Positions 26,547 through 40,666 of a DNA stretch of 64,000 bases are shown one piece after another. Origin of the DNA: Rachycentron canadum (lineage: Eukaryota; Chordata; Actinopteri; Carangiformes; Rachycentridae); assembly GCA_038496675.1 (NCBI GenBank), contig CM076653.1, positions 9,868,407 to 9,932,406 on the forward strand. Reading direction: 5' to 3'. Below the pieces are notes generated by a model, which saw only the letters and a list, made by a program, of their open reading frames with translations, was not told where the DNA came from and made no database searches. The stretch's first letter is position 1. Every line of letters starts with the position of its first letter. Position numbers and translations under genes: made by a program.

Positions 26547-29500
26547 TATTATTATTATTTTTTTAAATCTTATATATTATATCTTATATTTTCCTTTTTT
26601 TTATTTTCTTTTTTTATTCTTTGTCATTGGTTGACAGCTGGTGTGGATGTGGCTCACTGCGTATTTATCTTGATTTGATTTTGATTATGAAAAACAAAAT
26701 ATACAAAAACAATGTGAAAAAATAGTGTTTGGGTGCAGGTACAAAACAGTTTGTTTTCACATTTGACACTTATAAAGTGAGACTCACCACGATCCCAGAT
26801 GCACTGAGGTGTTTCTGTGCTCAGAGGTGTTTTGGTTTTGTTAGCCAACAGACAACTGGCTGTCAGCTGCTGGTGTGGAGGCGCAGCTACACAAACATTT
26901 AACTACATCAGGATAGTTTACTTAAATAAAACATATTTACTGTAAAACACAGAGGCCTTGAAGCCAAACAGACATTAAGTACTGAAGGTGTCAGTTAATA
27001 CTAAGTTTTTATGATGCTCAAGTACTTTTTTTTACACGTGTTGTGGCCTTTGACTCCAACTCATCCATTTAAATCACTTTTTAATTGTTGTCTAAAAGCA
27101 AAGGTGCATTTTACTACCCTGGGTTTTCGCAGTTACTCTTTTTTTAAAGAATCTAGTTAAGAAAGTATGAGGTTTATCTGAAACCAGAAACAAAGAACGG
27201 ATGAATCTCTGCATGTTAATCCGTCGCCATCCGCCCCGTCCCATAAATACTGACTAATGAGCAACTCACCACCCCGATGGAGAAGTAGTTGTTGATAATG
27301 CTGTAAGGCACAGGGTCCCCTCGCTCCTCCTTGTCTGTGGGTGTCACATCGATTTTCCACCGATCCAGCAGCACCTCCGAACTGCTCTCCACATCCCGCA
27401 GGATCTTCAGGAGGCTCTCGCCCTCGTAGCCTCAGGAAGAAGAAACACCAGACGAGACGTTAAAATGGGTCCATGCGTTAATAGTGTGAACAACCTTTGA
27501 CCTGATGTCTTGATTTATTGGGCTAATATTGGATGTTAATTATACATAAGATGTTGTCATGATTCACTTTTCTCACACACTCTTTTTGAGATCTGGATTT
27601 GGTCGAGATAAAGTGCCTGTTTCAAAACGAGTTTCAAAACGAGTTTTCATCCACGATGGCCTAATTGCTCCTTTAGACACTTTTCTACCCAGAAAAGAAT
27701 AAAATGTGTTGATCTGGTGTCATATTTTGGTTCTGGAGACAAACACTGGCCTTAAAAATAAATCTCCCACATCAAACTGTACTGCAGATATTTTTAGTTT
27801 TGTCCCCAGCCCCATTTTGTGTGAAACACGAAAATGATTAGTTGATAATTCAATCAGTCTTTTGGCAGAAGACTAACAACCAACTATTCTGATAATACAC
27901 AGTTTTTAAGAAAGACTTCTGGTTGTAGTTTCTCCAGAGTGAAGATCTGTTGCTTTTCTCTTGTTATATCATCATAAACTGAATATAATTGAGTTTTATT
28001 GGACAAAAAAAGACATCACCTTTCACCATTTTCCAACACTTTAAAGACGTTAATCAGTGAATCTAGAAAATATATCCATCCCTGTTATTTACAGCCTTAT
28101 TTTAGTTACTTCCTGAGCTTCTCTCCTTAAAACAATTTAAAAGATTTATGAAAACATTACAGCGTAATAAATGTTGTATCTATATATAACTCTGAGTGTA
28201 ATAAGGTAAATTGAGGCCATGTATTTCACTGTTATGTATCTATTTTCTGTCAGTACCTCCTCCCCATCGCAGACATCTTGCCAGATCGTTGCCTGTGCCA
28301 AGAGGAAGTATACACACGGGGGGGTTCCTGTCCAGGTTGGCCTTATCTGGAGCAGCAGGACAAATATCACAACACGATGTGAAACACGGCCAAAGCAACA
28401 AAACAAAAAACTCTCTGCAAAGACTTGCAAAGAAAGCATCAAATCCATTTTTCAGCCACACTTGTACAACTACAAGTCAATATGAACGACCAGTTGTACA
28501 GTCTATTTCAAGAGACACATTTTGCCTGACGGTTATTACCTCTCTTTGTTTTGATTGATAAAAAATTGAGGCAATTTTTGAGAACCCGAACAAGTAACAC
28601 GTCCTCAAGACCAAAGAGAGGATGCCAGGTGATTTTTTTTCCCCCCTCAAATGATGACTAATATGTTGTTTTCCAACACACGTAATCATCCCATTTTACC
28701 ACCCCTGAATACGCAGGCTCGGACGTAATGAAAGTGTTTATACACAAACCATAAAGTACGCTTTACCATTTCAGACCGAACAACAAGAGTGCAGCTGCCG
28801 TTGAAAACTAATAGACACAAACGCAATTTTGCCAAAAAAGGAAATGAAGTGTTTAAGTTGCACTGAAGACAGCATGAGTACATACGGTGTGGCGCTTCCC
28901 CAGGAGGTTGGGAGTTTGTAATTCTTGTAAAATAATTGAAAACAGTGCAGGATAACACCAAATATTCTGAAATGTACAATGTTCTCTGTACCGATGAAGT
29001 CCAGGATCCAGCCCACGGTGCCGTCCCCGCCGCAGGCCAGCACTCTGAAATCGGGGACATCTCTGAAGAAGTTCAACCTGAAACAAACACATGTGTAGCA
29101 ATGTTCAAATTTGGTCCACAACATGCTGATATTTTCCCTTTTTGTTCCCGTGTCTTCTTCTCACTTACAGCAGGAATTCAAATTTAACCATTGTGTCATG
29201 TTGACACTGGATTTGCCTCCTTATAATCCCAATTGATAATGCCAATAATAATGAAGCCAAAGCGTCTTCTTCTGACCTTATTAAGACCCAGGGTGTAGAA
29301 AACCACTGAGGTGGTGACCATAAGTGATTGTTATTACTCTACATTAGGAAATATTACATGTTTTACATGTTACATGGGCTATGTACAAACAGATATGTAT
29401 AATTTTTGTTTGCAAAGAAATGGTTTCGAGTTTTTATAAGACCTGTTTTTACTCTTTGTTCTGTTTTATTCAGATTATTTTGTAAATCCAGTTGTTGCGG

Positions 29501-32500
29501 AGGCTAAAATAAGTAACAGTTTGAGTCATTGTGATTCGCCTCCTCTGCCTTTTCTGCTTGTTTTTTAAAATTATTTCAAAACGTCAGATTTGCTCAGGTG
29601 AATGATGTTGAATTAATAAGTTAATCTCCGCTTGACAAGAGAAACGGGGCTCGGTCTTCACAGGCCTGGATAAATAAGCGTATTTTTGAGTCTGCTGAAA
29701 CAACACGCTGCTCCACCGCAAACCCCTTCTAATCCAACAAAGTAACACATGTGGCATTGACAATTATTCATTCAGCGAGCTAGCCTGCCTGTTGGAGGGT
29801 TAATTGGATCATGACAGGCAATGTTCAGTCCAACTTCTTCCGTTCCTTCACAATAACAAAGCCATAACTGAATGAGCCAGCCTCCGAGCCTCGTATGGCG
29901 GGTAAATGATTCGCTCAATTACTCTCCAACTGGGAGCACAAACCATATTAGACGCAAAACAGACAGCCGCAAACATGAAAGGCAACTTTGGGGATATTTA
30001 AATACCAAGAAACAAACACTTAATTTGCTGTAATTGCGTTAGCCGGGCAGCTAATTGACAGCAGTGCGTGCGGCTGCCTCGGCCTGCAGTGTCCGACGGT
30101 GACCGTTCACCTTGCTAATGTGCGCTGCGGTGTGTACACTTGACAAAATATTAACAAGGTTACGACGGGGCGAGGTCATCTGGAATGTTCTCAGGTCCGA
30201 GGAGAAGCTCTGGGCTTCGGCTCCAGACGGAGGGGAGGCAGGTGATGCTTCAAGCCACGTGCAAGGGGTGGGTATTGGGGTGGGGGCATCAACAGAGGAG
30301 GAGCAAAAACAAAAACGGTGGACACAAGGTCAGACTCCAAAAAACTTGGAACTGCGTTGGCACAATCTATGACAAGGAGGCTTTGCCAGCTCCTCACACA
30401 GACAACCCAAACCTCCAGGTGTTTTTTGTTTTTTTTTTGTATCCTGCGTGTGCCGCTGTGTATTTATTTTTTATAAAGGCCCAAAGATTCTGTTTTCAGA
30501 TCTAATCAGAGCCAAACAACGTGGCAGCACGGCGGTGGCAAGGCATTCCTGTGTATTTAAAGTGAAGGAGCCCGATGCATGTAAACGATCCATTCATTTT
30601 CTTAATCACAGATGTGAACCATAGGAAATCTGACGCTGCCTTCACCTACAGCCGGTGGCGAGCTGCTCGTCTGTATGCATGATCACATGTGCCATGGCGA
30701 CGGTTTCACCCCTCGCCTGCCTCGCCGGGCTCTCCCTTCACATGCGGGCTTATGCATATGGAGCCGCTGCTCATCCGAGGCTACAGCATGAGACCGTCGT
30801 CTCCAGGATTCGTTATGTGTGAACTCACCTCATTTGTGTCTGAGGCTTTAATACTACAGGCCTCTCTTGCATGTGATGCTGCTTGTTATATGTGAGCGTC
30901 AACAGAAAACAGCAGCATGTTTGTAAACAGAAGCCAATGTGAAGATGGAGATGAACTGGGACTTTGTCTTCCTTTTTCTTTCTTTCTTTCTTTCTTTCTT
31001 GATGTTAACAATTAATGGTTGAAAAAAATCACAAAAATTTATTTTAAATGCAACTTGACGTCAACTGCATCCAAATATTCACATCTTATGATTGATTTAT
31101 ATTCAATCAGATTTCTCATCATGACAATGCAAAAATATTGTTTTTTTTAATTCCTTTACTGTGTTGAAATCAAAACTCACAAAATAATAATAAATCAAAT
31201 AAAATACAGCAGAAAACATCTGATGTATTTTTGCTCAAGAAAAACCTAAAACAAAAAATTTGTGCACTTGTAACTACTGAGAAAATTTTTATTTCATTAT
31301 TATTTCATTATATTATTGTTTTATTTCACTTCAGCTCTCCTCGTGTTGTTTGTCACCAAGCAAGATGTATTTTGACATATTTCATATACTATAGCATTTA
31401 ATAAAACAACACATGCGATTCAGGGCCTGTTTTTAATCAAACGTCTAAGAATTACACCTCAAAATGCTCTAAAATGAGACATTCACCAAGCAGCTCACAG
31501 CATCAGTCACATTTATATATATGTGTAGCTGCCACGTTGTCCATCCTTTTTACTTTTATATGTTGTTCTGCAAACACCTTATTTATTGTGGTGTGAAATC
31601 ACTGATGTGTCAAGCAGCAGTTCTTTTAAATGAATAAATCTGGATGAACTAAAACTGTCTGAAATAGAAAGTAAATTCAAAACTAACTGGAAAGTGATTG
31701 CAAATCAAATCACAGTTAGCTTCACTGATGTTGTTAAATGCATCAGTAACACTATTCTGAGTTACACTGCTTCACCTAATGTACTTATTTATAATATTTT
31801 GGACAACTGGACAATCAAGACCAATTTTTAACTAACTCCCTCTGATATTTATGAGCATTTTTAAGTTTAACAGCTTTCAGTCTGAAGTTGGGTAGATACA
31901 CAGTGACCAACATACCCCGGCATGGGTCCATTTTTGGCCAGGTTGTACACTTGTCTGGGGTTCAGAAGATACTGGAACTTTCTGTAAATCCTTCAGAAGC
32001 GAAACAGATCACATGAGAAAAACAGAGAGACAGAGAAGAAAAGCTGTAAGATACAAATATGTCACTCAGATGTGACACATTCACTGATTCACTGTCAGAT
32101 TTAGTCCCTAAAGGCCGACCAGCGTCCAATCACAGCGTGACAATGCAGTGGACCGGGCAGCGGGGTGGGACATACCCCAAGTCCCCTTGAGGAGAAACCA
32201 TTAGAAAGACTAATTCATTTTAATTTCAATTTCATTATATCAACTAGCTGAAGTCATATTTTGATCTCATAATTTAAACAAATGAGTGCCAGCGTAATAA
32301 GGAGTGAATGAATATGTTTCAGTAATAACCCAATTAGCCCTGGGTTAAAGAAGGGGGACCAGCCAGGGACGTGACAGTGAGGAGGGTGTCTGAGGAGAGG
32401 AGGAGGTGGGTGGTGGTGGGTGGGTTGTGGGGGTTCGGTATGTGTGTGTGTGTGTGAGCTGACGGCAGAGGCGGCCAGCGTGTTAGGTAAATGTTATTGT

Positions 32501-35500
32501 GTTTTTATTTGACTAAGTAAGCCTAAAGCACTTGGCAGCCAGAGGCTGCTGCCTTCCCTCTGTGGCAGAAGAGCTTCAGAGGCCTCTTGTAGCATGTTGA
32601 GACAGATTGTGTGCTTACCTCTCTCCCTGCTTCCCCCCGCTCTTCGGATTGACGAACACTAGCAGAGGATGAGTGCCCTCTATTGTTGTGATCTGAATGG
32701 GAAGATGTCAAAACAAACCGTTGGTGTTGGGAGACTGCAGGATGCTTCACAGGAATTCACTTTCAAGCCATATCCCTCAGACAGTATGTACAGCACTTAC
32801 GAGCGGTGGCAGTCATCTGATGCACTTTACGCTGTAGTTTTCCTGTTACCTGCCCATGGAGAGCTGCAGGTGCTCATCATTCCTTTGAGTCCAAATTGAA
32901 TCTTGTGTTAATTATAACATCTGATTATAAATGTGTTTCTAAGCTTAAGTTGATGTGATACAAATATAGGTTTTCATTGGAGCTGCTAATATCCTAAATT
33001 CAATTAGACTACATTACACTGAATTTTAAACAGACATTTGGTTGTGGGAGAAAAGCAGCTCTACTGCGGCTGTTTGCCTCACGTCTCGTGGGTCTGGTCG
33101 GATCTGAATACAATGTATGACAGATAGGAGTCGCACTACGTCACTTTCACTGGTTGACAACCAAATGTAGGTCAAATTGAAACAAGCAAATAATTCAACA
33201 ACGACCACGTGGTCATGATGGAAGAGAATTCACGGCCCAACTCCGCCACAGAGGGAAACACCTCAGGCTTTGATCAGCAGACGTCAGAGTACCTCAGGAT
33301 AAGCTACAATATAATAATAATATTATAATAATTATAATATGAGCAATATAAGATACTGTTAGCTTAGCCTAGCATTCCAGCAGTAGCAAACCTCATAACA
33401 CAGCAGTTGTGGAAACTCCATAATTCCAGTTAACAACCTGATGGCACGTCACAAAAATATGCATTGAATTGAGGACTGAGACAAGCCCTTAAGTGTCTTG
33501 TTGTAATGGTTTGTCCTTGAATGCTTTGAAATGTGTGTTTTTTAGAGGGAGCAATCGAATGTCATTTTTGGCCAATTCTGAAAGAGATAGTTCAACAAAG
33601 TCTCTCAATACTTTCTGTCTGTGGTTCTCAACCTCAAGCCCATTCATTCTTACTGAAGACATAAAACTTTAAAAACAGGTAACAAACGTGTGGTTTCATT
33701 TTTAAAAAAGACTCAGTGATATCCTCAAACATCTGGGACGTGTAGTTTATAGCAAATGTTACTTAATTAGGATTAAATTGCGCATTTCTTAGGGATTATT
33801 GGTGAATAAACACCCGCCACTTGCTTCAGTTTTCTCCCATAATTCAGCAGGTTTTTGTGAAGATGTGACAACAGATGAAAGTAGATAGAAGTAAATGGAA
33901 GCTGTTCTTCAGACTTCGGTAACCAGACAGCCGGGGATGTACAATAGAGTAAAACAACCCATCTATCTCTTAGCCAATCAATACTCTCAGCCTGATAATT
34001 TATGATTCATAATTCAGTCCTAATCATTACTTGTCACTCTCCTCTAATTGGCGGGGTTTGTCTCGTGTGACGTGACAAAGGATTTTCCAGTTTCTCTGAG
34101 CTGCTGTGAAGCTGTGGACAGACAGAGCCTGTGGCGCCGGAGGCCGAACTCACAACACGCCACATAAACAAGCTCTAATCCATCGGTCCCCTGTTTGAAT
34201 TGCCCTTCCTGCAGTTAGTCTGCAACAACTCGCCCCGTGCTCTCCCTGACACAGATGAAGCGCTTAACTCCCCCTGTCTGCTATCCCAGCAGGCCGAGGG
34301 TGAATTAATGAGCTCCCTGTCCAGTCCAGAGTGATCCATTACTTCCTGTAATTATAAATAATAATCTTGATTATTACGCTGGTTAGCCAGCAAGAGGCAT
34401 AGATGGATGTGCCTGGGATATGATTCATCATATTTCTCTCCCAGCCACGCGCAGACGAGCAGTCGCCACAGACGGAGGCAGGTTTCCATCGGCAGCATGT
34501 CGGCTGACAGATATTAGAGGGGATCAGGCCGAGCTGGGCTCTGCTGTAAGATGCTGATTACCAGCAGGGCCTTGCAGACTCCTGTCATGCACCACAACAT
34601 TCAAAGCCTAATACTCAGCCATGAAAACAGGTTTGATGCGTGGATACACGTTATGGCTGCTCATCTGCAACTGCTGCAGACACATACGAGATTTCTCTTT
34701 TCCTGTCTGAATGTCTTTAATCATTTTAGAATTAAATTTAAAATGATCTTGATTACTTTTAAATCCTTTTAACTCTGCCAAAGCATTTCAGGTCTTATAA
34801 CCCTTTGTTGTGCACCAACGCCCTCAGATCTAACGACCAGATGTTAAAAACTTCCCAGTGCAGGTTTGTGACAACTGGAAATCATACTTTTACTGTTCAA
34901 TGTCAGATCAGTCACTGGCATTTTATAACATCCAGTGAATTTATTTTGCTCTTTTTACATTTGCATTAATTTCTCTATATGTGGACTCTACTTTATTTTG
35001 TGTTCACACCTTGTAACTCAGGTTTTAAAGGTGAAAGCTCAACTTCTTTACCTACTTGGCTTCACATTGAAGTTATGAGTCAAAGTAAATTTACAAAGTA
35101 ATAACTGGGAGATGCTGCGACATGAAGATCTAGTAAATGTGTCCATTTTATAATCTGATTTTGGAAAAAAAATTTAAACAATTCTTGAATCCAGTTTTTC
35201 AAAATCTCGTCGTCACAGAGTTCACGAGTTCAAAAAAATGACATTACATTGGGACACAAGCGTAGAAAAGCTAATCCAGGTTCCACGCTGCAAGAAGTGA
35301 GAGCGGGTCATCTGTTACCTGCAGTCCTTGGCCGTCCACTGTGACCGAATTGGCTCTCTGCATCTTCCCTCGGCTCGACTGACTGGACCGCGAGTCTTTC
35401 CTCAGCGTCGACTGCCTTTCCTGGGGTCAAAGGTCAAACAGAGATGTTGGCAGAAGATCCACCATTGGAGTTTCCTTCCAAGGTGATTTCCACTGTCAGT

Positions 35501-38500
35501 AAAATGTTACTTCTACTATGAGACAAGTTGTGTGAAACACATTTAAATCAACTCATTGTACTTTTTAAATCTGATTATTTCTTTTACTTTATTTAGTTAC
35601 AAGTTGCCAGTTACTTTTTTTTTTTTTCTGTTTGCATTGTATTTATTATTGTAACCCGGAATCAATCTCTGAATTTTTACTGATAAAATAATTTACTTTT
35701 ATTACATGTTATGGGATTGTAGTTTAACAAGAAATCATTAAGCAATAAAACTACATATTTAAAATCGTGCTTATTACAGGGAAGGTTATTTAGTTTGAGA
35801 GCAGATTTAGATTTTCTGGGGAATTTCTTTTTCGTTTAAAGTTTAAATAAACATAATCCAATTTCTGAGGCCCAATAAATAAAACAGAAATTTGACTCAC
35901 AACCTCAGTATTTAATTTCTAAAATCTTGGCTACAACCTGCGGAAAGTATAATGCTGATTACAGGGAAGGTTCTCAGACAGTTATTTAGTTTTGATTTCC
36001 TGAGGATTTTGAACTGATCAGTTTAAATAAAACCTGCAATAAACACAAACCCACATCTGAGGCTTAATAAGTAAAATGGAAAATGAATCAAAAAACCTTA
36101 TCTTTGGGGATATTTGGACTCACGAACTCAGTGTTTTGTTTCTAAAATCCCGGCTACAACCTGCTCTTTTTCTTGGCCACGCCTGACCAACTTTCACCAC
36201 AGAAGTTTAAAAGATTACCAGAACAATGGGGCAGATTGAGTTGGGGGGCAGGATGTGATCCTTCAGGGGTCCGCAGTCACACTCAGGTTTCACGTGGGAG
36301 GCACACTTGTTATGGAGCTGGAGGAGGTGGCAGCCGTTATTAACAGCCAAACTTGCGTCAATGACAGTACATGTTTAAAGTGCACATTTTCAGGTATATG
36401 CTTGGGATTTATTTGCATTACATGTGTCGCTGCCTCTGTTTTATTTTCTATTAACTTGCAACCACAAAAACAAGTGTTCCCTGGGTGTAAATTGGTGGGA
36501 TGACATGTGAGGTATCAGAGGTGCAAAAACGAAACCCTAAACAAGAAGAAGCAGTGGGAATATAATGAGGAGGTGGCTGCCTCTCCTCGGGTGGCGGCTT
36601 ACCGTGATTTGACACCACACACAGTGGAGCCCGGTCAGGCCCTGGTAACACTTAATGGTTTTGTGACACTTGTCACACTTGGTGGGGCAGTTGCCTTCCA
36701 CCCAGAAATGATGCATTACCTGCGGAGAGAGGCAGAGATGGCAAACAGGGAGGGAGAGAAGTGAGAAAAGAAACATGGTGCAGAAAAACAAGATACAATA
36801 CATACAAAGGCACAAGTGACACAACAATTAAAGACAGCAAGAGGGAGAGAAAACAAGCGAGATGGAAACACAAGATGAAGAAAGAGGAAGAAAGAAAGAA
36901 ACCAAACAAGTTGGTATCTGTGTCTTTAAACCAGGCTGATCCTGGTAATTAGCAATGCTTAGTAGCAGATTGAGCTGTTTTAATTCCATTAGAGGAAAAG
37001 AAGCCCTCATCCTAAGCTCCGTGGAGCATCGCTGATCCAAGCGTGCCGACTGGTAAACACTTCAATTGGACGCACCTCTGTGTTTTTCTTGGACTTGACA
37101 TAGGTTTTGATGCAAGACAGTGGAGCGCGAGCCACGCAGCGCTCATGGACTGTGTACTTGCAGACTGGGAAACACAGAGGAAAGAAGAAAAAAACAGACT
37201 TTTCATACAATTATAAGTGACATACACAAGGGTTTGTGTAATGTGTTTGTGAAAGCTGTACTGAAGGTGCTTGTTGCCAATGTTTTTGTGAAAAGCAGCT
37301 TCTTTAAGGGTGTAGATTTGGGTGCTCTATCGGAAAAAAGGAAAGTGGTAATTGGGGCTGAAACACAAGAAGTGTTTATACTTTCAGAATTAAATTTAAA
37401 GAACACACACAATAAAGGCTTTTGTGAGGTGGTGATTTTTTTTTTTTCATTGAACGTTTTCCATTCACATTTCTGAAAACTGCTTTTAGATCAGCATGAA
37501 GCTCTGTAATTACATATTTATTTTTGGTGTCAGGTGGGCCACAAGTCTCAGCTGTATTTATATGAATTTGATCACGCACCAACATCCATCACATCCTCAC
37601 TGCGACACACCAACAGGCGACGCTGCCCCAGTACGTTACGTTGTATTATTGTATCTGTCGGCACAAATCAGTGTATCTGTCGAACCCTTAGTAAGCGAGA
37701 GAATTACTCACATGAGCAGCAGAGTCCCTGCTTCCCCAGTCCAATTAGCATGTTGAGACACAGGTTACAGTAGGCTGGCTTGTTGAAGTGCTTCAGCCTC
37801 CACACGTGTTGCCCGTCATCTTTTACATTCTGCTGACAGAGAAACAGATCAGACGATTAACTGATTGAATCAATACTAATTAGCTGATTGGCTGATTACA
37901 TCTTTTTAGATCATTGCAAGTGGTTTATTTGTCATTTACCATGTTGGTTGTCTCGAGGATGAGTTGTTACAATAGATATTTTTGTTTCTCTTTGTATCTT
38001 ACTTTTTAAAACCTCCGGACAAGTGGTCCACATGCAGTACAGACACAGGACAGGTCTTTCTGTCCTCCCTTTGCAGTATTATTCATTCATAAAAAATGAC
38101 ATCTGGTGGAGATTTCTTTCGAATTTGGTCCAATGCCTCCATCTAGTGGGTAAATAAAGAACCGCAGACAGAAGCAAAGGTGTCTTCGTTAGTTAGTTTT
38201 GTGATTAAACAGCAGCAGCGGGGATCCACACGTTCTCTGGAAAACCACTGAGGACTGTCTCAGGTGTTGTCAGATCAATTACGAATTGCAGAAAATAGTT
38301 TAATAATGATTACGTTTGTCAAACATCAGTGTTTATTCACTGCCTCTTGTCCTTTGGATTTAGTAGATGTACACCTGTGACCTCAGCCATCTTTTTAGAA
38401 AGGGACTGAAATCAAAAAAGGAAAAAGAAAAGAGCTGTGGAGAGACTGGCGGACTAAAAAAAGTGCTATTTTGAATATCAGTTTTAAAACAGCAACATGA

Positions 38501-40625
38501 ATTTTCAGTGTTTAATGGTAAAAATCAGTGTCCTTTTGCCATCACCACCAAACTGCACAGAAACACCTGGAAGCTGCTGATTCATGTTAAAATACTTCAA
38601 AAACATCTATTGTCTGATTTGAAACTATTTATAATTATATTCTGATTTATAATAAATATTCATATTTAGTGAGGATCCATGCGTTTATGACATATTGATC
38701 ATACAAGATTTTACCCAAGACTTGCAGGACTCAATCTCGCTCAAGGCTCGACAACACTGGTCTGTCGGTTGGTTCACACTCGATCAGAAACTATGAGATG
38801 GATTAATATTCATGGTTCCCTGAGGATGAATCGCACTGACTGATGATATAGTGGTGAGACTCAGCCATCTTCACTACAGGTTCACATTTGTGTTTTTGAG
38901 TGAAATGTCTTGACAAACTGTTGAATGGAGTCAATGAACTTTGATACACGCGATCATGTTCCCTTCAGGACGAACCGTAGTAACTTCAGTGATTGACTTT
39001 TCAACATTTACATATTCGGTTGTGTTGTGTGTACCTGCAGTACGATTCTGTACGAGGTTGTGTTGCGATGACTTGCATAGTTTGTGTTGTGAGTTTTTGC
39101 AGCAAACTCGTCGTCAAATTGATGCAGATATTTTCCGTTTTGCGTATTCGCGTGTGTGGAGCTCTCAGGGCCACCGTACAAACATGCTAAATATCAGCAT
39201 GTTAGCATTGTCACCGTTAGCCTGTTAGCCGGCTAATGTCAATGCCAATGTTTTAGGACAGATCATGAGCTGTGTCACAAGCTGTTTCCAAGTGTTAGTG
39301 GTTGAACACGTGGCGCCGGTGATCAGCTGTAGGTGGTGTCTCTGGACTCACCGTCTCCAGGCCCAGCAGCACCAGCAGTGGGATGGTGGTCATCCCCCCC
39401 TGGATCCACTCCTCCAGTGACACGGTGCCGTCGTGGTCATAGTCGATCTCCTGCATCATTTCCTGCAGGATCTATAAACAAAAACAGAGGTTCAGGAGCT
39501 TTTGATCATATCACATGGTCTTCATATGCAGATGGAGGTTGCCCAAATTTTTTGAGTTGATGTTCAAATAATTTTTTTTTTTTTTTTTTAATGAAATAAT
39601 GTGACTGTTTTCTCAACAGTTCATGAAGAAACTTTGAATGTTGTTGTTTTTTTAATACACGTGATGAAATTATGAATATTTTCAAGCTCTGTGCTCAATT
39701 AACTATGGAGGCCCAAATATGACACAGGAAATAAATTATTAATTGGAAATAAGGAGAATTTTAAAATAAACACATTTATAAAACTAAATAAAGTTATTGG
39801 CAAAAAATGTAAAGAATTTTTTTTTATCTGTATTAATGTGGCAATATCATTGAAAAAATTTGGGGATATAAATAAAGAAAAACAATAAACAAGATAATTT
39901 CCAGATATTATTTATTGACTATGAATCTATTTTTTGTTTATTTTTTGGCAAAAATATTTAATTTATCATGCTCATATTTTTCATTAATTTATTTTCTCTG
40001 TCACTTCTGTGCCCCCATAACATACAAAAGAAAACAAAAGCCATCCTCATTTAATGTGCATCCAGTCAGCTTTTCTTTAAAAGGTTTCAAACAGAGAAAT
40101 GTTGGGTCACAATGTTTTTTTCAGCTCTCTGTGTGTCTGGTATTGGCAGTGTATTTAATGCAGACTCATAATATTACAGATTTTCTTTGATTCCTAATGT
40201 CTTGTTCTTACTGGTTTCAGCTCAGTCACGTCCCACTCCAGGTACTCAGCCACATGCATCATCTGGGAGATAATGTGCTCCAGCTCCTGCAGTGAGGCCA
40301 CAGACAGTCATTACACAGGCACAAAAATACTGTATTTACCTTTCTGTATATTGCAGCCTTACAAGTTGATGTCACTAAATGTCTTTGGCGTGAATAGACG
40401 GATAAACAGCGTGTAATAGCAGGTTGGGAAATGTCATTCATCTGCACAGAAGAGTTGCACGGAAGAAAACAAAAGCAGTGTGGGAAGAGCTCTGAAGCTG
40501 ATGGTTTAATTACAATGGTTGCTTTTTGGGGGGAATGGGGGGGTGACATTATTATCTAGTGGCAGACTGAATCACTATTGTGCACTTTGGGTTTATTCTG
40601 AGTATAAGTGAAAGCGTAAGTTCAC

Positions 40626-40666
<41 letters not shown>

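Larger units (their letters stand above)
18520..27269. other. 8.7 kb intron of dgkb between coding exons 18 and 19
   Basis: This is non-coding. It contains four copies of the fish non-autonomous element, a split SINE-like repeat, a Tc1/mariner remnant, CT and TC tracts, and a complex block at 22830-23180. Confidence 0.8.

Noticed and set aside
28686..29124. Overlapping minus-strand open frames of 82 to 124 codons
   Set aside because: They are read-through of exon 16 into introns; only 28992-29077 is bounded by good splice sites and matches the family.
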